Source of the DNA: Vicia villosa
Lineage: Eukaryota; Streptophyta; Magnoliopsida; Fabales; Fabaceae
Assembly (NCBI RefSeq): GCF_029867415.1
Contig: NC_081181.1
Span: 74,496,144 to 74,560,143, forward strand
Reading direction: 5' to 3'
DNA length: 64,000 nt
Shown piece by piece: positions 1 to 11,600 of the stretch; position 1 is the stretch's first letter; each line of letters opens with the position of its first letter. The notes below the pieces were generated by a model, which worked only from the letters and a program-made list of their open reading frames with translations, ran no database searches and was not told where the DNA came from. The translations under genes were made by a program, and so were the position numbers.

Positions 1-675
1 AATCTCATGGCTTCTCAAGGCACTGATCAGCTCTTCCAGAGAAACTTCATTCAGATTCTTTGCAATCTTGAATGCAGTCACCATAGGACCCCATCTTCTG
101 GGTAAGCTTCTGATGATCTTCTTTACATGATCAGCCTTGGTGTATCCTTTGTCAAGAACTCTCAATCCAGCAGTCAGAGTTTGAAATCTCGAAAACATCT
201 TTTCAATGTCTTCATCATCCTCCATCTTGAAGGCTTCATACTTCTGGATTAAGGCAAGAGCTTTTGTCTCCTTGACTTGAGCATTTCCTTCATGAGTCAT
301 TTTCAAGGACTCATATATATCATAGGCCGTTTCCCTGTTAGATATCTTCTCATACTCAGCATGAGAGATAGTATTCAGCAAAACAGTTCTGCATTTATGA
401 TGATTCCTGAAAAGCTTTTTCTGATCATCATCCATTTCTTGCCTTGTTAGCTTTACGCCTCTGGCATTTACAGGATGTTTGTAACCATCCATCAGAAGAT
501 CCCATAGATCACCATCTAGACCCAGAAAGTAACTTTCCAGTTTATCTTTCCAGTATTCAAAGTTTTCACCATCAAATACCGGCGGTCTAGTATAACCATT
601 GTTACCGTTGTATTGCTCAGCAGAGCCAGATGTAGATGCAGATGTAGGTGTAGTCTTTTCACTTTCATCAACCAT
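1..675 (-). CDS. gag: Ty1/copia gag (UBN2-type capsid domain), partial, open at the left edge
   Basis: A minus-strand ATG at 675-673 opens a frame of 225 codons with no stop before the window edge. The N-terminus is rich in Ser and Thr. It is followed by a typical copia gag opening (PPVFDGENFEYWKDKLESY) and by the UBN2-like segments ALIQKYEAFKMEDDEDIEKM and VLDKGYTKADHVKKIIRSLP. In copia elements this protein forms the virus-like particle that packages element RNA. The zinc knuckle and the pol domains would lie further left. The frame has no stop or frameshift in what is visible. A decayed relative of the same protein is present at 48009-49140. Confidence 0.9.
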   Translation of the reverse strand, partial: MVDESEKTTPTSASTSGSAEQYNGNNGYTRPPVFDGENFEYWKDKLESYFLGLDGDLWDLLMDGYKHPVNARGVKLTRQEMDDDQKKLFRNHHKCRTVLLNTISHAEYEKISNRETAYDIYESLKMTHEGNAQVKETKALALIQKYEAFKMEDDEDIEKMFSRFQTLTAGLRVLDKGYTKADHVKKIIRSLPRRWGPMVTAFKIAKNLNEVSLEELISALRSHEI

Positions 676-747
676 CTTTTACTGAAGCGTTTTTCTCTTC
701 CTGAATCTTTTCTAAACACGGTTAAGTGCTTGCACCTTAGAACCGGC

Positions 748-760
748 GCTCTGATGCCAA
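748..760 (-). promoter_or_regulatory. primer-binding site of the copia element
   Basis: One base inside the LTR end, the minus strand reads TTGGCATCAGAGC. This is a variant of the common plant copia site complementary to the 3' end of initiator methionine tRNA. Reverse transcription of the element would be primed here. Its place between the LTR end and gag fixes the LTR boundary at 762. Confidence 0.8.
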
Positions 761-761
761 T

Positions 762-1963
762 TGAAGGATAGAAAAACACTTAGAAAGGGGGGGATTGAAT
801 AAGTGTGACTTTAAATCTTGGACGATAAAAATAAATTGCACAATTATTTTTATCCTGGTTCGCTGTTAACGAAGCTACTCCAGTCCACCCCCGCAGAGAT
901 GATTTACCTCAACCTGAGGATTTAATCCACTAATCGCACGGATTACAATGGTTTTCCACTTAGTCCACGACTAAGTCTTCTAGAGTATTCTGATCACAAC
1001 TTGATCACTCCAGGAACAACTGCTTAGACAACTTCTAAGACTTTTCTAGAGTCTACTGATCAACCTGATCACTCTAGTTACAAACTGCTCAGCCAACTGC
1101 TAAGACTTCCTAGAGTATACTGATCACACGATCACTCTAGTTCCTTACAACTTAATGTAATCTATTCAAGAGTTTACAAATGCTTCTTAAAAGCTATAAT
1201 CACAAACTGTGATATTTCTCTTATCGTTTAAGCTTAATCTCACTAAGATATTACAACAGCAATGTAGTGAGTTGATGAAGATTCTGAGCTTTGATTGAAT
1301 AGCGTTTCAACAAGTTTATTTTCGTTCAGAGTTGTTAAGAATTGATTAACCTTGCTTCTCATCAGAACTTCATATTTATAGGCGTTGAGAAGATGACCGT
1401 TGAGTGCATTTAATGCTTTGCGTGTTCCGTACAGCATTGCATTTAATGTTATACGCTTTTGTCAACTACCTCGAGCCTTGTTCACGCTGTGTCTACTGAC
1501 GTTGCCTTTAGTAGCTTTAACGTTCCTTTTGTCAGTCAGCGTAGTCTGCCACCTGTACTTTCTTCTGATCTGATGTTTGTGAATATAACGTTTGAATATC
1601 ATCAGAGTCAAACAGCTTGGTGCATAGCATCTTCTGATCTTCTGACCTTGAAGTGCTTCTGAGCGTGATACCATCTTCTGATGCTTCAGTGCTTCTGATC
1701 TCTTGTTCTTCTGATGCTTCCATAGACCCATGTTCTGATTCTGCTTCGACCATCTTCTGATGTCTTGCCAGACCATGTTCTGATGTTGCATGCTGAACCC
1801 TTTGAGACAAAGCTTCTGAGCGCTGAATTATGCGTACTCTTTATATATATTTCCTGAAAGGGAAATTGCATTGGATTAGAGTACCATATTATCTTAAGCA
1901 AAATTCATATTATTGTTATCATCAAAACTAAGATAATTGATAAGAACAAATCTTGTTCTAACA
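762..1963 (-). repeat. 5' LTR of the copia element (about 1.2 kb)
   Basis: On the minus strand the LTR begins TGTTAGAACAAG at 1963 and ends in CA at 762, next to the primer-binding site. A TATA-like run (plus-strand ctttatatatatttcc, about 1840-1856) is the likely promoter core. The ORFs seen on both strands between 1243 and 1901 are low-complexity shadows of this LTR. Confidence 0.8.
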
Positions 1964-3398
1964 AACAGGAATAGCATTCAGGTAATGTCTCAATCATCTG
2001 GACATCATCCCGAAACCAGCATCAGAAGAAAAATTCCCCAACAGAGATACGTTTCTCAGCAGAATCATCAATGAGATTTTTCTCTCCAACAAAGTGATTC
2101 GAGAAACCTTATTCCCCAGCAGGGTTGTTCAAGATCACTATCCCTAGAAGGTGTGATCCTCCACACCAAGGTTTGATCAAATAGTGCATCGGAGGATTAC
2201 ACATCCTTCTTATTCCCATTCAGGGTACATCAAAATCAGAACTTTCAAATTACCTCCATCCTCGAACGGTAGTCAAAGATCCCTCAACAGAACACCCTGG
2301 TCCGTAAGGAAGTTCCCCAGCTGAGTGTACTCGAACAAGATAGCAATTTCCAACAATCACAATGCCTTCATTTCCAAAATAGCAAGCAGGGATTTATTTT
2401 CCCAACCAGAAGTTTGATACGCTCTAAACTGCATAAGTCATGTCCATACATCATACATCATACACATATTCATACATAGCATATAATGTTTCATGACAAA
2501 CGCATACATAACATGCACGGTTCTCATTTAGATTAAGAATCTCAACATATACATTACATGCATCATGACATTACATGTCACTAACTTGGTTTTTCAGGTA
2601 GACGAATATACTCAGCAAGCTATTCTCAATCACATGCAGTACTCTCCTGGATTCTATTCAGACAAACATTCCTCTCAGATATAATCAAACCAAAGATTCA
2701 TTCTGAAGAAATCTCTTTCCGAACCACCTATCAACTCAAAACAAGCAACGCAGATCTAAGTCGATACCTTGGACGGTTCCTTAATGATCTACCTTCAAAT
2801 CTAAGTTGATACCTTGGATGGTTCCTTAAAATGATCTACCTTCAGATCTAAGTCAATACCTTGGACGGTTCCTTAAAATGATCTACCTTCAGATCTAAGT
2901 CGATGCCTCGGACGGTTCCTTAAAGCAGTCAATCTTCAAGATTTAAGTTGATACCTCGGACGGTTCCACAACGATCAACCTTCAAAGATCTAAAGCGGAT
3001 ACCTCAGACGGTTCCACAACGATCAAACATTCAAAATCTAAAGCGGAAAAACTTTGGACAGTTCCGTAACGATCAGCCTCCAAGATTTAAAGCGGTAACT
3101 TCGGACGGTTCCGTGACGGTTAACGCAGAGGTTTTCAAATCCTTCATCAAGATATAATCAAAGGATTCATTCTGATGAACAAACCATCAATACATTCGCC
3201 AGATGGCATCTGAAAGCTCCTCGCAGGTAATGTTTTGATCTGCCAACAACATTTCTCAGACAACATTCAAAGCAATTTCCAACATCACTTCCGGTGGAGG
3301 TAAGTGCAAATTTTCAGGGCATCTAAATATTCAATCATCTTCTACCTTCAGATTCCAATCGGTCTCTTCAGGGTTAAGAAGATTGAATAGGGGCAACT
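1964..3398 (+). mobile_element. non-coding 3' internal region of an Ogre-like Ty3/gypsy element
   Basis: No coding frame is visible. The left half carries loosely repeated CCCCAGCAG-type motifs, followed by the minisatellite at 2754-3125 and a purine-rich stretch (about 3376-3394) directly before the LTR start TGTTATACCCC at 3399. Plant Ogre elements are known for long LTRs and for hypervariable, satellite-bearing 3' untranslated regions. The assignment rests on that architecture and on LTR wording, not on coding domains, which are absent from the window. Confidence 0.65.
2754..3125 (+). repeat. minisatellite, about eight copies of a 45-49 bp monomer
   Basis: The phrase GGACGGTTCC and close variants recur near 2771, 2816, 2863, 2910, 2958, 3006, 3055 and 3103, preceded each time by ATCTAAG(T/C)GATACCT-like sequence. 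The period is 45 to 49 bp and drifts gradually along the array. A shorter version of the same minisatellite opens every spacer of the LTR array to the right. Confidence 0.9.
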
Positions 3399-3972
3399 GT
3401 TATACCCCAAAATTTGCCCGCATCTTTTTCCAAAAAGAAGGCAACAGACTTCTGTCTAAAAATTGGGAGTTTCATATAATCTTGGATTTTATTTCATAAA
3501 TATCTTGATTTTACGAATACTCAGTTTTTAGAATATTTCTTATACGGTATTTTGGTTCGCTGTTGAATTTATTCTTACACAAACGCCAAATACTGTTTAT
3601 CACTTCACACACGCTATTTATTTGAGATTTATTTGCAGATAAATAGTACTAACGTAATTGGTACAGAATTAAATTTTGCAGGCGCAGAGTCCGGGGATTC
3701 AGACTGTACTGGTAACAATTAAATTATTATTAGTTTTTGTTTCCCACTAATTTTTGTACTATATTATTATTTTCAAAATCTCTTCTATTATTTTCAAAAT
3801 CTCTTCCTTTCTTTTCAAATCTCTTTCTTTCAAATCAAATCCTAACTTTATTCCATACATCTCTCTTTTCAAACCCTACCATACACTTTCTTTCAAAACC
3901 TACTACCACTCAAAATTTCCTTTTTTGTACGGTATCACTTCATTCCCCAACGTCTCTATCCTTCTTTTCACT

Positions 3973-3981
3973 CTATAAATA
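3973..3981 (+). promoter_or_regulatory. candidate TATA box upstream of the 55-codon ORF
   Basis: The sequence CTATAAATA lies about 95 bp before the ATG at 4072 and follows a pyrimidine-rich tract. A start site 25-35 bp downstream would give a leader of about 65 bases, normal for a plant gene. This is a motif-based guess; no transcript evidence is available. Confidence 0.5.
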
Positions 3982-4071
3982 CCCCTCATTTTTCCATAAA
4001 TTATCACATCAAGTTTCACTCATTTCTCAAACTTCTACCTCATAATTATTTTCTCTTCTTCCCCGGCAAAA

Positions 4072-4239
4072 ATGGCAAAGTGGATGGATACGTTTTTTCT
4101 TATGGTCATCACTGTTTTGGTGGTGATCATGTCCTTTTTCTGTCTGCATAGTCCTGAAAAATGCGGACCTGGGTTGCTTACACTACCGTTCATCTATATG
4201 TTGTTATTTATAGCATGGGTTTTTAATCGTCATTTTTAA
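4072..4239 (+). CDS. small predicted two-helix membrane protein (55 aa) inside LTR 1
   Basis: The frame starts in a favourable context (AAAAATGGC) and ends TAA at 4237-4239. The product begins MAKWMDTFFL. It has two hydrophobic segments, at about residues 8-25 and 34-52, joined by a short polar loop around HSPEKCGPG. A TATA box lies at 3973. I do not recognise the family. It lies in the 0.9 kb segment that is present only in LTR 1 and absent from the other seven LTRs. It could be a captured host gene, a small accessory ORF of this retrotransposon lineage, or chance. The helix pattern and promoter spacing make chance less likely, but 55 codons is short. Confidence 0.45.
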   Translation: MAKWMDTFFLMVITVLVVIMSFFCLHSPEKCGPGLLTLPFIYMLLFIAWVFNRHF

Positions 4240-5868
4240 AGTTTGTCGTATCTTACGCTTTCAAATAATGTACCGTTTATTTCATTTGTCGTATTGTTCA
4301 TTATATTATGTAATATTTGTACTGTCAGTATTAAATGTCATACTATCTGTCGTACTGTCATTTAATTATTAAGATAATATTATGTGTGTTTTCTGCTAGT
4401 TAAATATTTATTTTTCTGTGCATTAAATATTTTTCAAGGTTATTATCGGTAATTTCGTTCGCGTACAATATATTCTATTTAATTATTATGTTTGTGTTTT
4501 TCTAACAGCTCAGGTAAATAAATTTTCACCATTAACACAACAAAAAAACAAAAAGAAAAAATTAACTTTAACTGTTGAATTTTCACTGTAACTGTTACGT
4601 TAATGCCCGGACAACCAGTTAAAAGTCAAACGCGCTGACAGTATGATTCTCCGTGTTTTGTATCACCATTCAAATCAATCTTTTGCATTTCAAAATTCCA
4701 AGATTTTTGTTCTAGAAGTCTTCTGATAATCACATGATCAGCAAAGACTCAACACTGCACAAAAATCAGGTACGCTTAACTGTCTCCTACACAAACAGTC
4801 CCTAACCAGGGTTTTTGTTTTTTTTTCAGGAGAACAAGTTTTTTTGAGACCTCAAATGGATTTCATGGACCTCCATATGTCTCAAAGTACCACCAGACAA
4901 ATTTTCAAACTTCAATTCGCTCAGACGCACAGTCAGCAGCTCAAACAATCAACAGACGACCAGTTTGACCGAAAAGTCAACAGACAGTCAAAAATGAAAT
5001 TTTTTGTCAACATCCATATTTTGTCAAAAGATTCATCATTTGATCAATTGTTGATCATAATTCATCAAGAAAAGATCAGAAATCAACAAAACCCTAAGTT
5101 TCAAAATTAGGGTTTTCTCCTAAAAAGTCAACTGAACTTTGACTGGCCATAACTCTCTCCTTGTTCATCCAAAAAATTCCAAACAAAGCTTGTTTTGGAG
5201 GAAATTCAATTATCTTTCAAATGAAATTGATCCCATGGTCATTGGATTTACCATTTGGAAAATATGAGCCAGGACATTACAGGTCATTTTCAAAGTCAAC
5301 AAAAAGTGGTTTTTTGTCAAAGGCCATAACATCAAGATAACTTCTCCAAATGCAAAAAAGTTTCCAAAGTAGCTTGTAGAGTACAACTTGAGTTTTCTAA
5401 AAATTATAATAACTCCTTCATATGATCAAAATTGAGGGAGATATGCCTTGTTGAAGTTAGCTATTTTTTGGGAAAATGCATGAAACTAGCATTGATCAAA
5501 ATGATTTTTTTTCCAAAAGAGACCAAGTTTTCATGATCCAAACATGTTCCCAATAATGTTAAATGGCTTCCACGACCAACATTGGGCCCATAACATTTTT
5601 ATTTCTTTTTTTAATTTGATTTCATTACCTTTAAAATTAAATTAAAAAGAAATGGTGCAAGATCATTATCCAAAGCTTTTGTCTCTTGCTTGAGTCACCA
5701 AGGTAGCTTAATTTCTGCAAAAAAGAGATGGTACAGCAGGCCTAGAGCAAGAGGGTGAAGAAAATTCAAAGCCATGGCCAAAGAATTCAAAGATTTTTAT
5801 ATTAAAAAATTCAAAGGTTCAAAGATCATCAATGCAAGATAGCTTAGCTTTGCAGCACATTCATTGCT

Positions 5869-5874
5869 TATAAA
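5869..5874 (+). promoter_or_regulatory. probable LTR promoter TATA box (LTR 1; repeated in every copy)
   Basis: TATAAA in the context TTGCTTATAAATGAAGT is followed about 30 bp later by a purine-rich stretch that could be the start of the R region. The motif is kept in all eight LTRs, for example near 10188, 18772, 23096 and 36066. Confidence 0.5.
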
Positions 5875-6543
5875 TGAAGTTGAACACTTCAGTAAGAGGA
5901 CACACACGAATTCAGAATCAAATCCATGCTTGTAACACACTTGTATCATACTTGAAATTTTGCAAAAATTTGAAATTCGAATTTTAAGTTTCAGCTCAAT
6001 TCAATCCAAATTAAATACTTAAACACGATCCCTGAACATCATTGAACCTTTCCAAATCAATTTCAAGCCTTGAAGCTCACTGAATCGAGCTCAAAAGCTC
6101 ACGGTTTGTCCAAACTGAAATTTACAAAAATACTATTATTCATGCATATTCAATAAGATGTAATCCCATATTTGTGTTTAGTTTTGTTCCCTGATCGTTT
6201 CTGGAGCTTTAATTTAATTTTTATGAAGGTTTGAAGCATATACCATTTTAGGGTTCTTGGAGCTCGAAATGGGATCCTTCGATTTAGGGAAAATTAGAAT
6301 AAACCAGAGGCATATTCAAGTTCAGTGGATCTGGACGAGTCAAATGGACATGTCGCGATATATTTTTGTATAGGTTTGCCCCTATTCGTTATTTTGCAGG
6401 GATGAAGGAGGTGTATTACAGCGCTTTTGGTAAAAAACGCTGTTAAAAGTAGAGGCGAGAGGAAGAAGACGACGAGGTGTCATCTCCTGATTGGATGATT
6501 CAAATTGGTTCGCGCGCGTTTGGATTTTCGTTTGCAGATGGAT

Positions 6544-6549
6544 CACGTG
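6544..6549 (+). promoter_or_regulatory. G-box CACGTG in LTR 1, kept in all copies
   Basis: The palindrome CACGTG in the context ATCACGTGTGACATG matches the core bound by plant bZIP and bHLH factors and resembles an ABA-response element. It lies downstream of the presumed TATA box, so its role in transcription is uncertain. The same motif is present at the matching place in each LTR (for example 10864, 23768 and 32419). Confidence 0.35.
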
Positions 6550-8112
6550 TGACATGAAACACGCGTTAGCATGTACCCTCGCACCATCAGTCCTCAGATC
6601 TCATTAAAGTTTCATCCAACGTGCCAGAAGCTACAGTGCACCATGGACTCTCAAAGCTTTGCCACACAGAATCATAATTTAATATATTTTCTATTTTATT
6701 TAATTCTCTTTGTGAAATTATTTAATAATATTTTTAAAAATCAGAAAAATACACAAAAAATATTTTTAGGTTAATAAAATATTGTATTAATTTTTGACAC
6801 AAAAAGATTTTATTTTTCTTAATAATTAATATATTTTGTTTAATTAATCAATATATATTCATATATTTCATTTAAATTATTTCTAACCTATCAATAAATC
6901 AGAAAAAAAATATTTTATTTTATTAAATTGATTTTATATATTATAAACTAATTTTGTACATATTTAGAATATTTTTCTCTTTAAGTTTAATTTATGTGTA
7001 TAATTATTTGTATAATTACATGTTAATTAACTTAATAATTTCAAAAAAACAATTAGAAAAATCCCAAAAAAATTAATTTTATTTTAAAATTAATTAACAA
7101 GCAATATGAACATATTTTAGACTTAATTTTTAGGTTTAAATTTTATTTCTACCTTTTTCTCATTTAATTAAATTAATCATGCATTAATTCTAATTAAAAT
7201 CAATCATCAAAAATCCAAAAACATTTTCCCTTTATCTTATTGCAATTTAAATTCATAGATAAGTGTATAGGTTGTCAAATTCATGTAAATAGCGTAGTTT
7301 ACATTTCCCGCACAATCGATGTAATAGCGTAGATTTACTTTCCGCATTTTACATTCCCACACTTTAATTTCTGTACATATAAAACTGCGTGTATGTCAAG
7401 AACAAAAACTGAAGCGCTAGATCACTAATCTCAAAGACAAATATATCTGAAACAAAACACAATCACACTTGCACCTCTTAGGGTAATCCCTCCGTTACTC
7501 TTTCCAAAATCAATTCTATTGTTTCAAATGCAATTCAGATAATTTCTTTCTGTATCCAGTCAAAGAAAATTTTCTAAAAGAAAATAGGAAAGGACCTTAT
7601 GAACTTAGGGTAGATCTCCTAATTGCTTGCTCAAATCAAACAAAACATTAAATGTTTCACATATCACTGTTTTTCAAACAAAACTTTCAAAAAAGACAAC
7701 ATTTTGTATATATCCAAACAAGGATCATTACGAAGTTAAAGATCTTTTTTCAAAACATCTTTCGAAAGATAAAACACTTTGTATACATCCGCACAAGGAT
7801 CATTACAAAGTTAATTTACAAAGGTATTTTAAAACCACATACAAGCATTTCAAAGCAAGACAAATGATTCAAACAAGTGAGCTAAGCAATTAAGAGCCCA
7901 TGGATAACCATGGATACAAAGGGGTGCTAATACCTTCCCTTTGTATAACCTACCCCCGAACCCAAAATCTCTTAAAGGTCTTTTTCTGTTTCTTTTATAA
8001 ACCTTTCCCTAATTGGATAAAATAAAAGTCGGTGGCGACTCTCTGATTTTCAAAAACTCAAAAAATAAAAGAAGAGTCAGTTCGTATCTCACGAAAAAAA
8101 CCGAGGACGACA

Positions 8113-8628
8113 TCTACCTTCAGATCTAAGTCGATACCTCAGACGGTTCCTTAAAGCAGTCAATCTTCAAGATCTAAGTCGATACCTCGGACGGTTCCAC
8201 AACAATCAACCTTCAAAGATCTAAAGCGGATACCTCAGACGGTTCCACAACGATCAAACATTCAAAATCTAAAGCGGAAAAACTTTGGACAGTTCCGTAA
8301 CAATCAGCCTCCAAGATTTAAAGCGGTAACCTCGGACGGTTCCGTGACGGTCAACGCAAAGGTTTCCAAATCCTTCATCAAGATATAATCAAAGGATTCA
8401 TTCTGATGAACAAACCATCAATACATTCGCCAGATGGCATCTGAAAGCCCATCTCAGGTAATGTTTTGATCCGCCAACAATATTTCCCAAGCTGCATTCA
8501 GTACAAATTCCAACATCACTTCCGGTGGAGGTAAGTGCAAATTTTCAAGGCATCTAAATATTCAATCATCTTCTACTTCAGATTCCAATCGGTCTCTTCA
8601 GGTTTAAGAAGATTGAATAGGGGCAACT
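8113..8628 (+). repeat. array spacer 1 (516 bp): minisatellite plus polypurine stretch, subtype I
   Basis: The spacer starts directly after LTR 1 with TCTACCTTCAGATC, runs through about six monomers of the same minisatellite seen at 2754-3125, then repeats the sequence found just upstream of LTR 1, ending AATAGGGGCAAC before LTR 2. It has no primer-binding site and no coding sequence. Confidence 0.9.
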
Positions 8629-11600
8629 GTTATACCCCAAAATTTGCCCGCATCTTTTTCAAAAAGAAGGCAACAGACTTCTGTCTAAAAATTGGGAGTT
8701 TCATATAAATCTTGGATTTTATTTCATAAATATCCTGATTTTATGAATACTCGGTTTTTAGAATATTTCTTATATGATATTTTGGTTCGCTGTTGAATTT
8801 ATTCTTACACAAACGCCAAGTACTGTTTATCACTTCACACACGCTGTTTATTTGAGATTTATTTGCAGATAAATAGTACTGACGCAATTGGTACAAAATT
8901 AAATTTTAAAGGCGCAAAGTCCGGGGATTCAGACTGTACTGTTAACAGTCAAACCCGATGACAACATGATTCTCCGTGTTTTGTACCATCAATCAAGTCA
9001 ATATTTTGCATTTCAAAATTCCAAGATTTTTGTTCTAGAAGTCTTCTGATAATCACATGATCAGCAGAGACTCAACACTGCACAAAAATCAGGTACGCTT
9101 AACTGTCTCCTACACAAATAGTCCCTAACTAAGGTTTTTGTTTTTTTCAGGAGAACAAGTTTTTTTGAGACCTCAAATGGATTTCATGGACCTCCATATG
9201 TCTCAAAAGTACCACCAGACAAATTTTCAAACTTCAATTCACTCAGACGCCTAGTCAGCAGCTCAAACAGTCAACAGACGACCAGTTTGACCGAAAAGTC
9301 AACAGACAGTCAATAATGAAATTTTTTGTCAACATCCATATTTTTTCAAAAGATTCATCATTTGATCAATGGTTGATCATAATTCATCAAGAAAAGATCA
9401 GAAATCAACAAAACCCAAAGTTTCAAAATTAGGGTTTTCTCCTAAAAAGCCAACTGAACTTTGACCGGCCATAACTCTCTCCCCTTTCTTTCAAAAAATT
9501 CCAACCAAATCTTGTTTTGAAGGAAATTCAATTATCTTTCAAATGCAATTGATCCCATGGTCATTGGATTTACCATTTGGAAAATATGAGCCAGGACATT
9601 ACAGGTCATTTTCAAAGTCAACAAAACGTGGTTTTTTGTCAAAGGCCATAACATCAAGATAACTTCTCCAAATGCAAAAACGTTTCCAAAGTAGCTTGTA
9701 GAGGACATCTCGAGGTTTCTAAAAAGTACAAGAACTCTTTCATATGATCAAAATTGAGGGAGATATGCCTTGTTGAAGTTAGCTATTTTTTGGGAAAATG
9801 CATGAAACTAGCATTGATCAAAATGCTTTTTTTTTCAAAAGAGGCCAAGTTTTCATGATCCAAACATGTTCCCAATAATGTTAAATGGCTTCCACGACCA
9901 ACATTGGGCCCATAACATTTTTATTTCTTTTTTAATTTAATTTTATTACCTTTAAAATTAAATTAAAAAGAAATGGTGCAAGATCATTATCCAAAGCTTT
10001 TGTCTCTTGCTTGAGTCACCAAGGTAGCTTAATTTCTGCAAAAAAGAGATGGTACAGCAGGCCTAGAGCAAGAGGGTGAAGAAAATTCAAAGCCATGGCC
10101 AAAGAATTCAAAGATTTTTATATTAAAAAATTCAAAGGTTCAAAGATCATCAATGCAAGATAGCTTAGCTTTGCAGCACATTCATTGCTTATAAATGAAG
10201 TTGAACACTTCAGTAAGAGGACACACACGAATTCAGAATCAAATCCATGCTTGTAACACACTTGTATCATACTTGAAATTTTGCAAAAATTTGAAATTCG
10301 AATTTTAAGTTTCAGCTCAATTCAATCCAAATTAAATACTTAAACACGATCCCTGAACATCATTGAACCTTTCCAAATCAATTTCAAGCCTTGAAGCTCA
10401 CTGAATCGAGCTCAAAAGCTCACGGTTTGTCCAAACTGAAATTTACAAAAAGACTATTATTCATGCATATTCAATAAGATGTAATCCCATATTTGTGTTT
10501 AGTTTTGTTCCCTGATCGTTTCTGGAGCTTTAATTTAATTTTTATGAAGGTTTGAAGCATATACCATTTTAGGGTTCTTGGAGCTCGAAATGGGATCCTT
10601 CGATTTAGGGAAATTAGAATAAACCAGAGGCATATTCAAGTTCAGTGGATCTGGACGAGTCAAATGGACATGTCGCGATATATTTTTGTATAGGTTTGCC
10701 CCTATTCGTTATTTTGCAGGGATGAAGGAGGTGTATTACAGCGCTTTTGGTAAAAAACGCTGTTAAAAGTAGAGGCGAGAGGAAGAAGACGACGAGGTGT
10801 CATCTCCTGATTGGATGATTCAAATTGGTTCGCGCGCGTTTGGATTTTCGTTTGCAGATGGATCACGTGTGACATGAAACACGCGTTAGCATGTACCCTC
10901 GCACCATCAGTCCTCAGATCTCATTAAAGTTTCATCCAACGTGCCAGAAGCTACAGTGCACCATGGACTCTCAAAGCTTTGCCACACAGAATCATAATTT
11001 AATATATTTTCTATTTTATTTAATTCTCTTTGTGAAATTATTTAATAATATTTTTAAAAATCAGAAAAATACACAAAAAATATTTTTAGGTTAATAAAAT
11101 ATTGTATTAATTTTTGACACAAAAAGATTTTATTTTTCTTAATAATTAATATATTTTGTTTAATTAATCAATATATATTCATATATTTCATTTAAATTAT
11201 TTCTAACCTATCAATAAATCAGAAAAAAAATATTTTATTTTATTAAATTGATTTTATATATTATAAACTAATTTTGTACATATTTAGAATATTTCTCTTT
11301 AAGTTTAATTTATGTGTATAATTATTTGTATAATTACATGTTAATTAACTTAATAATTTCAAAAAAACAATTAGAAAAATCCCAAAAAAATTAATTTTAT
11401 TTTAAAATTAATTAACAAGCAATATGAACATATTTTAGACTTAATTTTTAGGTTTAAATTTTATTTCTACCTTTTTCTCATTTAATTAAATTAATCATGC
11501 ATTAATTCTAATTAAAATCAATCATCAAAAATCCAAAAACATTTTCCCTTTATCTTATTGCAATTTAAATTCATAGATAAGTGTATAGGTTGTCAAATTC

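Larger units (their letters stand above)
1..1963 (-). mobile_element. 5' end of a Ty1/copia LTR retrotransposon (SIRE/Maximus-like), running off the left edge
   Basis: Read on the minus strand, this stretch has a TG-starting LTR, a primer-binding site and a gag ORF in the correct order for a Ty1/copia element. The rest of the element (gag end, pol, 3' LTR) lies left of the window. The LTR edge at 1963 abuts sequence that belongs to the 3' region of the Ogre-like element on its right, so this copia element appears to be a later insertion into that element. The expected 5-bp target duplication would be the bases just right of 1963, and its partner is outside the window. The gag frame has no stop, so the insertion looks fairly young. 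The lineage name is inferred from the LTR start and gag wording. Confidence 0.85.
3399..8112 (+). repeat. LTR 1 of the array, long form (4714 bp)
   Basis: This is the only copy that retains the extra 0.9 kb segment between about 3710 and 4620. Its left part resembles the later copies (cagaattaaattttgcaggcgcagag near 3663), while much of its right part matches copies 2 and 3, which suggests past recombination or conversion. It starts TG and ends CA. Confidence 0.85.

Noticed and set aside
6571..6774. 67-codon ORF repeated in seven LTRs (also 10891, 15211, 19478, 23801, 28124, 32447)
   Set aside because: It sits in non-coding LTR sequence, runs into an AT-rich tract, shows no domain and is conserved only because the whole LTR is duplicated.
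7627..7893. Overlapping 88- and 71-codon ORFs near the end of each LTR
   Set aside because: They overlap in two frames, have strong Lys/Phe bias from AT-rich DNA and are broken in subtype II by base changes before the longer start.
8010..8112. GGTGGCGACTC near each LTR end as the primer-binding site, which would place the LTR end about 85 bp earlier
   Set aside because: All eight copies, including the last one followed by unrelated sequence, end at GACA further right, so that is the better LTR terminus; the match to a gypsy primer site also breaks after about ten bases.
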